Of a stretch of 64,000 nt of DNA, positions 59,257 to 64,000 are shown piece by piece. The notes beneath the pieces were generated by a model. The model was given only the letters and a program-made list of their open reading frames with translations, did not search any database and was not told where the DNA came from. This DNA is from Candidatus Schekmanbacteria bacterium (GTDB lineage: Bacteria; Schekmanbacteria; GWA2-38-11; J061): positions 593,902 to 657,901 of the forward strand of contig JACRJM010000003.1 of the NCBI GenBank assembly GCA_016219965.1, read 5' to 3'. The translations under genes were made by a program, and so were the position numbers. Within the stretch, counting starts at the first letter, position 1; the number at the start of each line of letters is the position of its first letter.

Positions 59257-59760
59257 ATGATTAAAATGGAAAGTTTTTCTAATTTAGCAACAGTTTTGGA
59301 AGAGCTGGTTATTGAATATGGAGAATTATTAGTGTCCCTAGAAAAACTTTCTGGATCTCTTTGTAGCTCTAGTACAAATGTTTTTATGGAATCACAAAAA
59401 CGAGTTGAAACTATTGTCCTTAAAATAAAGTTATTAGAAGAACTAAGATTGAAACATGTAAGGACTATTTGTTTATCGTTAGAAATTGAAGAAGATACGC
59501 TAAGTTTACAGACCTTAAGCCAAATGGTTCCTGTTTTAAGCAGAAGATTTCTTTCTATCCGTGAAAGATTAAATGAAGTAGTTAGTAAATTGAGTGAATC
59601 TATTAAGCATATTAGTAAAATATTAGAAAGTTCAATAATTACAATAGAGAATACACTCAATTTTATAAAATCACTTTGTACTGTTAATCCTATTTATAAA
59701 AAATCCGGGAAAATAGAAACAGGCGAAAGATCAATGTCATTTATTACTCAAAAAATATAA
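59257..59760 (+). CDS. flgN: Flagellar export chaperone FlgN-like
   Basis: 167 residues; a helical, cytoplasmic protein between flgM and flgK, the usual place for FlgN, the chaperone of the hook-filament junction proteins FlgK and FlgL. Seen: LATVLEELVIEYGELLVSLEKLSGSLCSSSTNVFMESQKRVETIVLKIKLLEELRLKHVR, the helix pattern of FlgN with an LL(E/V) heptad. The C-terminal end (ERSMSFITQK) is short. Sequence similarity within the family is low, so the call rests mainly on context and helical build. Confidence 0.78.
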   Translation: MIKMESFSNLATVLEELVIEYGELLVSLEKLSGSLCSSSTNVFMESQKRVETIVLKIKLLEELRLKHVRTICLSLEIEEDTLSLQTLSQMVPVLSRRFLSIRERLNEVVSKLSESIKHISKILESSIITIENTLNFIKSLCTVNPIYKKSGKIETGERSMSFITQKI

Positions 59761-59767
59761 TTAACTT

Positions 59768-61450
59768 ATGTCCGGAATACTTTCACTTTTAGATATTGGG
59801 AAAAAATCACTTTCAGCTCAAAATGCTGCTATGAATATTGCAGGCAATAATATTGCCAATGTCAATACTGCAGGATATTCTCGTCAAGAGGCTGTTTTTA
59901 ATACTAGTGCATCTGTTGAAAATGATTCTGGATACTTTGGTACTGGAGTTGAATTAAGTAGTGTAAAAAGAATAACCGACAACTTCCTGTCCAATCAAAT
60001 TACTTTGGAAAATTCAAATTTAGGGAAACTATCTCAACAAAAAAATGCATTAGAAAATATAGAATCTGTATTAAGTTATTCCAGTGACAGTGGAATTAAT
60101 TCAGCAGTTCAAGATTTTTTTAATTCTTTTCAGGACTTAGCTAATGACCCATCAAGTTCATCGGCTAGGACTATGGTTGTTTCCAAAGGGAATTACTTAG
60201 CTGATACTTTCAATAATACAGCATCTGAAATAAAAGATTTAGAGACAAATATAGATGTAACTGCAGCTAGTACTGCTAAAGAAATTAATAGTTTAACGCA
60301 AAGAATAGCTAAACTAAATGGAGATATTTCGGCTTTAGAATCAGGGTCAAAAAATATTAATGCTAATGATTTGAGAGATCAGAGAGATGAACTCTTAAAA
60401 GAGCTTTCTTCAAAAATTGATATAACATATTTTGAAAATAAAGATGGACAATTATCCGTTATTTTTGGAGGGGGTAAATCCTTAGTTGATGGAGTTAATT
60501 CTTGGTCTATTGAAACAGTTTCAGACTCTTCAAATGAAAATTCTCTTAAAGTATTATATGTGTCTGATGGAGGAAAAGAGTTAGATATTACCAATAAAAT
60601 ATCTGGTGGAGAAATTGGGGGCTTGTTAGAAATTAGAAACAACACCATAAAAAATTATAGATCAAATATTGATAAGTTAGCTTTATCTATTTCCAATGAA
60701 GTTAATAAGATTCATCAAGAAGGTGTTGGTTTAGATGGAAGCAGCGGGAATATTTTTTTTGATCTAAATACGCCTTCAGGCTATTTAACTGCTGGGAGCA
60801 AAGGTAATGCTTCAATTACATCAGTGGATATTATTTCTTCTTCCTCTCCCCTTGTATATGATAACTATCAATTGATTTTTACATCCTCTACGTCTTTTGA
60901 TATTTATGATTCAGATAGCAAACAGTATGTTTCCACCAATAATTCTTATACGTCGGGTAACAATATAGATTTTAACGGAATAAGTGTTGTAATTGAAGAC
61001 CAAGGTGGAACTCCAGTGGCCGGAGATAATTTTGTTATATCTACAAGTAAAGACGCCGCTGCCGATATGCATGTTACTGATACAATAACTGGAAATACTA
61101 ATAAAATAGCTGCAGGAGTCAGTTCAAGTTCAGGAGATAATGAAAATGCACTAAAAATAGCTGAGTTACAATTTACAGGGATATTGAACTCAGGACAAAG
61201 TAATTTTGGGGAATACTATCAGAATTTTTTATCTCAGGTAGGCAATGATGTTCAGATGGTAGATGAAGGATATAAAAGTCAGCAATCTTTTATAGATGTT
61301 CTTGTGAGCCGAAAAGAATCAATATCAGGTGTGTCACTCGACGAAGAAATGAGTAATCTAATTAAGTATCAGTATGGATATGAGGCTTCTGCAAAATTAA
61401 TTTCAACTGTAAATGATTTGCTTGATACGGTTATTAATTTAGTTAAATAG
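59768..61450 (+). CDS. flgK: Flagellar hook-associated protein FlgK (HAP1)
   Basis: 560 residues. The first hook-filament junction protein. N-terminal motif SLLDIGKKSLSAQNAAMNIAGNNIANVNTAGYSRQEAVF and C-terminal GVSLDEEMSNLIKYQYGYEASAKLISTVNDLLDTVINLV are typical. The middle (about 200-480) has Ser/Asp-rich beta domains and INANDLRDQRDELLKELSSKIDITYFENKDGQLSVIFGGGKSLVDG, a FlgK mark. It is followed by flgL. Confidence 0.96.
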   Translation: MSGILSLLDIGKKSLSAQNAAMNIAGNNIANVNTAGYSRQEAVFNTSASVENDSGYFGTGVELSSVKRITDNFLSNQITLENSNLGKLSQQKNALENIESVLSYSSDSGINSAVQDFFNSFQDLANDPSSSSARTMVVSKGNYLADTFNNTASEIKDLETNIDVTAASTAKEINSLTQRIAKLNGDISALESGSKNINANDLRDQRDELLKELSSKIDITYFENKDGQLSVIFGGGKSLVDGVNSWSIETVSDSSNENSLKVLYVSDGGKELDITNKISGGEIGGLLEIRNNTIKNYRSNIDKLALSISNEVNKIHQEGVGLDGSSGNIFFDLNTPSGYLTAGSKGNASITSVDIISSSSPLVYDNYQLIFTSSTSFDIYDSDSKQYVSTNNSYTSGNNIDFNGISVVIEDQGGTPVAGDNFVISTSKDAAADMHVTDTITGNTNKIAAGVSSSSGDNENALKIAELQFTGILNSGQSNFGEYYQNFLSQVGNDVQMVDEGYKSQQSFIDVLVSRKESISGVSLDEEMSNLIKYQYGYEASAKLISTVNDLLDTVINLVK

Positions 61451-61460
61451 AGGATGCAAA

Positions 61461-62342
61461 ATGAGAGTTACACAAAAAATGGTTATGGACGATTTGGTTA
61501 AGAGTTTGTCTCATATTAATAGTAGAATTGCATCTCTTGAAGAAAAGGCATCGAGTGGAAAGCGAATTAACAAGCCATCAGATGATCCCGCTGCCTATTA
61601 TAAGACGTTAGATATTAATTCAGCGAAAAATTCAATTACTCAATTTGAAACTAATTTATCTTCAGGGAAAGATTGGCTAAGCTCAACAGATTCAGCTTTA
61701 GGTTCAGTGTATGATATGCTTGTTAGAGCAAAAGAGATTACATTGGCCAATTCTAATGATACTGTAAGTGCAAATGAAAGAAAGAATGCGGCTCAGGAAG
61801 TTTCAGGAATATTTGAACAGGTAGTTCAAACTGGAAACACTCAAGTAGGTTCGAGTTTTATTTTTGGTGGCACAGAAATTCTTTCTGAGCCATTTGACTC
61901 GGACGGCGAATATAATGGCAACCAGGCGAATATTGAAATTGAGATTGATAAAAACAAGCGTATGGTAATTAATTGTAATGGTAAGGATGTTTTTAAGAAA
62001 GACGGTGGAGAAGATATTTTTAATATATTAAATGATTTAAAAACAGGTCTTGAGAATAATGATAAAGTAACGATCCAGGCACAGATTGATAAACTAGATT
62101 CTGCTATGGATCAGATATCCGATTATAGGGCAAATGTAGGAGCAAAAATTAATCACATTGATAATACATCTGTATGGTTTCAAGATTCTAAATCACGACT
62201 TGATGTACTTTTATCCGATAATCAGGATGCTGATATGACAGAAGTTATTACTGATCTTGCTCGCGAACAAACTGCACTACAGGCTACCCTTTCTTCAGCT
62301 GCTAAAGTTATATCATATAGCTTGGTAGATTTTTTGAAATAG
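61461..62342 (+). CDS. flgL: Flagellar hook-associated protein FlgL (HAP3)
   Basis: 293 residues; the second junction protein between hook and filament. N-terminal flagellin-like region VTQKMVMDDLVKSLSHINSRIASLEEKASSGKRINKPSDDPAAYYKTLDINSAKNSI; middle TQVGSSFIFGGTEILSEPFDSDGEYNGNQANIEIEI; C-terminal YRANVGAKINHIDNTSVWFQDSKSRLDVLLSDNQDADMTEVITDLAREQTALQATLSSAAKVI. Length is close to the usual 300-320. Followed by csrA. Confidence 0.95.
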   Translation: MRVTQKMVMDDLVKSLSHINSRIASLEEKASSGKRINKPSDDPAAYYKTLDINSAKNSITQFETNLSSGKDWLSSTDSALGSVYDMLVRAKEITLANSNDTVSANERKNAAQEVSGIFEQVVQTGNTQVGSSFIFGGTEILSEPFDSDGEYNGNQANIEIEIDKNKRMVINCNGKDVFKKDGGEDIFNILNDLKTGLENNDKVTIQAQIDKLDSAMDQISDYRANVGAKINHIDNTSVWFQDSKSRLDVLLSDNQDADMTEVITDLAREQTALQATLSSAAKVISYSLVDFLK

Positions 62343-62379
62343 TTTTCATAATTGTAGTTAAAACCAGGGATGGTTAACA

Positions 62380-62616
62380 GTGCTTATTATAACTCGTAAA
62401 GTTGGAGAAATAATTTCAATCGGTGATAGCATAGAAGTTAAGATTCTCGATATTAAGGGACGTCAAGTGAGGATTGGGATAGGCGCCCCAAATAATGTGC
62501 AAATATATAGAAAGGAAATTTATTTAAAAATACTTGAGGAAAATAAAAAAGCTGCAAATATTTTACCTGAGCATTTACATGAGATAAACTTAATCTGGGA
62601 TAATAAAAAAGACTAA
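62380..62616 (+). CDS. csrA: Carbon storage regulator CsrA
   Basis: 78 residues, GTG start. An RNA-binding dimer that blocks or stabilises translation by binding GGA in hairpin loops. MLIITRKVGEIISIGDSIEVKILDIKGRQVRIGIGAPNNVQIYRKEIYLKI has the RNA-contacting strand beta1 (LIITRK) and the strand beta5 (VQIYRKEI), with an Arg at position 44. Its neighbours flgL and fliW, and the fliC leader at 63753-63890, fit the flagellin-directed CsrA/FliW system of Bacillus and Campylobacter. AGGGATGG before the start is a possible self-binding site. Confidence 0.95.
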   Translation: MLIITRKVGEIISIGDSIEVKILDIKGRQVRIGIGAPNNVQIYRKEIYLKILEENKKAANILPEHLHEINLIWDNKKD

Positions 62617-62638
62617 AATTATTAATTGAGATAATATT

Positions 62639-63070
62639 ATGATATTTGAAAGTAAGAATTTTGGAACATTGAATATTGAAGACAAAAATATTGTTTTGTT
62701 TGTTGATGGCTTAATAGGTTTTTGCGAACTTAAAAAATTTATTATATTAACACCGCAAGAAGATACTCCTTTTCGTTGGCTTCAATCATTGGATAATCCT
62801 GAAATTGTTTTTGCAATTATAAACCCCTTATTATTTTTTCCTGACTATAAAATAAAAATAACTAAAGCAGATATAGATCTTATTGAAGCCAAAACTCTTG
62901 AGGATATTCAGATATACGCTATAGTAACAATTCCTGATAATTTTTCTAAATTGACAGCAAATCTACTTGGTCCAATTATAATTAATGCCAATAAATGTAA
63001 AGCTAAACAAATAGTTGTTGATAATTCTTCATATAGTACAAAACATCTTTTGCTTTCAGATTGCAGATAA
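62639..63070 (+). CDS. fliW: Flagellar assembly factor FliW (CsrA antagonist)
   Basis: 143 residues. Binds flagellin, and in its free form binds CsrA to release fliC translation. The family mark reads IVLFVDGLIGFCELKKFIILTPQEDTPFRWLQSLDNPEIVFAIINPLLFFPDYK, followed by TIPDNFSKLTANLLGPIIINANKCKAKQIVVDNSSYSTKH. It directly follows csrA. The code is very AT-rich. Usual length. Confidence 0.96.
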   Translation: MIFESKNFGTLNIEDKNIVLFVDGLIGFCELKKFIILTPQEDTPFRWLQSLDNPEIVFAIINPLLFFPDYKIKITKADIDLIEAKTLEDIQIYAIVTIPDNFSKLTANLLGPIIINANKCKAKQIVVDNSSYSTKHLLLSDCR

Positions 63071-63096
63071 TTTATTAATTATAAATTTTATTTAAT

Positions 63097-63717
63097 ATGT
63101 CTGAACAAATAAAAAAATATATATATAATGCTAATTTAGAACAAAATTCTAAATCTGATAACAGAAAATTTTTTAGAATAAATACTATTTTAAAAATTAA
63201 ATATCTATTAATAGATAATAACTATGAATCTTTGTCATTTGTCAGAAACAATAAGTTATTTGAAAAAAATTGTGATTTTCCAATAACCTCGTTAGAAGAA
63301 AATGAGAAATATGGAGCTAAAGTTGACATTTTAAGTATCCTTGTCAAATTGGATAGTAAATTAAATTTTATTATAAATGCATTAAATCTTAAAGGTTCAG
63401 AAAATATTCTTCCAGGTAATCCTACAGAAGTTACTATAAGTGGTTCCGGTTTATCTTTTTGTAGTTACGATAATTTTAAAAAAAACGATATATTGAAAAT
63501 TGATATTGAGTTACCGATATTCCCATTTAGTCTTATTACGGTTACTGGTAAGGTAGTTAATACTATTAGACAAAGCGATGGAAAAAATAAGATTTCAATT
63601 AGGTATATAAATCTCCCAGATTTTATAGCTGACAAAATAATTCAATATACCCTTTCATGTCAAAGAGAAATGATCAGATCTTTTTCTGATACTAAAAGTA
63701 ATAGAAAAAAAAAATAG
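63097..63717 (+). CDS. PilZ-domain protein (putative c-di-GMP-binding)
   Basis: 206 residues. N-terminal DNRKFFRINTILKIKYLLI is an RxxxR-like opening region, reduced to a KFFRIN form. The central part is helical (KVDILSILVKLDSKLNFIINALNLKG). The C-terminal barrel has TEVTISGSGLSFCSYDNFKKNDILKIDIELPIFPFSLITVTGKVV, with an (N/T)ISxxG-like motif (TISGSG) in place of (D/N)xSxxG. It may bind c-di-GMP or be a degenerate form. Proteins of this build regulate motility near flagellar operons. It lies between fliW and fliC. The reading frame ends 3 nt before the sigma-28 promoter. Confidence 0.75.
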   Translation: MSEQIKKYIYNANLEQNSKSDNRKFFRINTILKIKYLLIDNNYESLSFVRNNKLFEKNCDFPITSLEENEKYGAKVDILSILVKLDSKLNFIINALNLKGSENILPGNPTEVTISGSGLSFCSYDNFKKNDILKIDIELPIFPFSLITVTGKVVNTIRQSDGKNKISIRYINLPDFIADKIIQYTLSCQREMIRSFSDTKSNRKKK

Positions 63718-63719
63718 TT

Positions 63720-63746
63720 TAAAGAGTATAAAATCGCATCCGACAA
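63720..63746 (+). promoter_or_regulatory. Sigma-28 (FliA) promoter of fliC
   Basis: TAAA (63720-63723), 15-nt spacer, TCCGACAA (63739-63746), compared with the consensus TAAA-N15-GCCGATAA: the -35 box is full and the -10 box matches 6 of 8 bases. Predicted start about 63753, giving a leader of about 138 nt. Confidence 0.75.
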
Positions 63747-63824
63747 ATAAATTGGTTAAAAACGGGAAGGAGGTGAAATCAGGTCTTTGTTGGATTGGTT
63801 TTTGAAGGATTATATTAATTGGGC

Positions 63825-63848
63825 GATTAAAGTATGGAAGCTTTAATC
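63825..63848 (+). promoter_or_regulatory. Hairpin with GGA in the loop in the fliC leader: candidate CsrA site 1
   Basis: Perfect 8-bp stem GATTAAAG/CTTTAATC (63825-63832 and 63841-63848) with loop TATGGAAG, so ATGGA is exposed as CsrA prefers. It lies 42 nt before the fliC start codon. Other GGA copies in the leader occur near 63792 and 63807, and at the ribosome site. Confidence 0.55.
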
Positions 63849-63876
63849 CCAGCTATTAACAAATAGCGAAACTTTC

Positions 63877-63885
63877 AAGGAGGAA
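63877..63885 (+). promoter_or_regulatory. fliC ribosome site, candidate CsrA site 2
   Basis: CAAGGAGGA precedes the fliC ATG by 5-6 nt and contains two GGA copies. CsrA bound here would block ribosome entry, as in the Bacillus hag leader, where an upstream hairpin site and a Shine-Dalgarno site are bound together. Confidence 0.5.
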
Positions 63886-63890
63886 TTAGC

Positions 63891-64000
63891 ATGGCATTAC
63901 GTATTAACACGAACATAGAATCAATCAATGCACAACGCAACCTTACTACATCTACCTCAGCATTAAACAAATCTCTTGAAAAATTGTCATCTGGTTTGAG
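63891..64000 (+). CDS. fliC: Flagellin FliC, 3'-truncated by the window edge
   Basis: The first 36 codons are visible. The N terminus ALRINTNIESINAQRNLTTS, then TSALNKSLEKLSSGL, is the D0/D1 helix signature of flagellin. AAGGAGGAATTAGC precedes the ATG. It is transcribed from the sigma-28 promoter at 63720 and is the expected target of CsrA/FliW control. The rest of the gene, and probably fliD and fliS, lie beyond the window. Confidence 0.93.
   Translation, partial: MALRINTNIESINAQRNLTTSTSALNKSLEKLSSGL

Noticed and set aside
1-64000. tRNA, rRNA, CRISPR arrays, insertion sequences, attachment sites and prophage genes
   Set aside because: None was seen on reading: no regular spaced repeats, no transposase or integrase motifs, no tRNA-like cloverleaf with CCA-type end that I could support.

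Overview
The window comes from a motile Gram-negative (diderm) bacterium with a polar-type, sigma-54-controlled flagellar system. P-ring (FlgI) and L-ring (FlgH lipoprotein) genes show an outer membrane. FlhF/FlhG and an FlrB/FlrC-like two-component pair suggest polar flagella with transcriptional tiers of the Vibrio/Campylobacter/deltaproteobacterial kind. Gene order and divergence fit a deltaproteobacterium-like, Nitrospirota-like or candidate-phylum lineage (for example Schekmanbacteria-like); nothing here fixes the taxonomy. By eye the base composition falls from moderate at the left to very AT-rich at the right (about 49-64 kb).

Left region (1-14.4 kb). On the plus strand: a radical SAM/SPASM protein cut by the window edge, a thioredoxin-type arsenate reductase, and a LysM-bearing MltD-like lytic transglycosylase. 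Then comes a minus-strand operon (9649 to 3763): Met-rich periplasmic protein, monoheme cytochrome c, an HMA-SurA_N fusion, a DUF2318 protein, an HMA protein, a MacB/FtsX-type ABC permease and ATPase, and a CPA2 antiporter. It looks like an envelope metal/redox module and has a good sigma-54 promoter (9710-9725). Next on the minus strand is an ECF sigma / zinc-finger anti-sigma / RseB-like operon. It has a sigma-E-type promoter upstream of itself and a second one upstream of a Gly-rich exported protein. Two small Cys-rich plus-strand proteins and a TSUP transporter follow.

Middle region (14.4-20.2 kb). A GT2 glycosyltransferase, two multi-span GT-C-like proteins and an SGNH-like membrane protein form a probable surface-glycan locus.

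Right region (20.3-64 kb). Regulators come first: an NtrC-type activator, an orphan REC-SHOCT protein, then a sigma-54-driven unit of AMIN-like/TPR periplasmic protein, FlrB-like kinase and FlrC-like activator. The flagellar genes follow, nearly all on the plus strand: flgB-flgC-fliE-F-G-H-I-J-motE-like-fliK-flgD-flgE (sigma-54 promoter 27641, terminator 38104); fliL-M-N-O-P-Q-R-flhB-flhA-flhF-flhG-small TM ORF-fliA-HDOD-motA-motB-accessory genes-second FliK-like-fhlB (sigma-54 promoter 38359); flgF-G-A-H-I-J-M-N-K-L-csrA-fliW-PilZ (perfect sigma-54 promoter 53616); and fliC, cut by the right edge, behind a sigma-28 promoter.

The parts make a classic cascade. Sigma-54 with FlrBC-like activators drives hook-basal-body genes. 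FliA (sigma-28), held by FlgM until export, drives fliC. The fliC leader carries a hairpin with GGA in its loop plus a GGA-containing Shine-Dalgarno site, directly downstream of csrA and fliW. This suggests translational control by a CsrA-FliW-flagellin switch.
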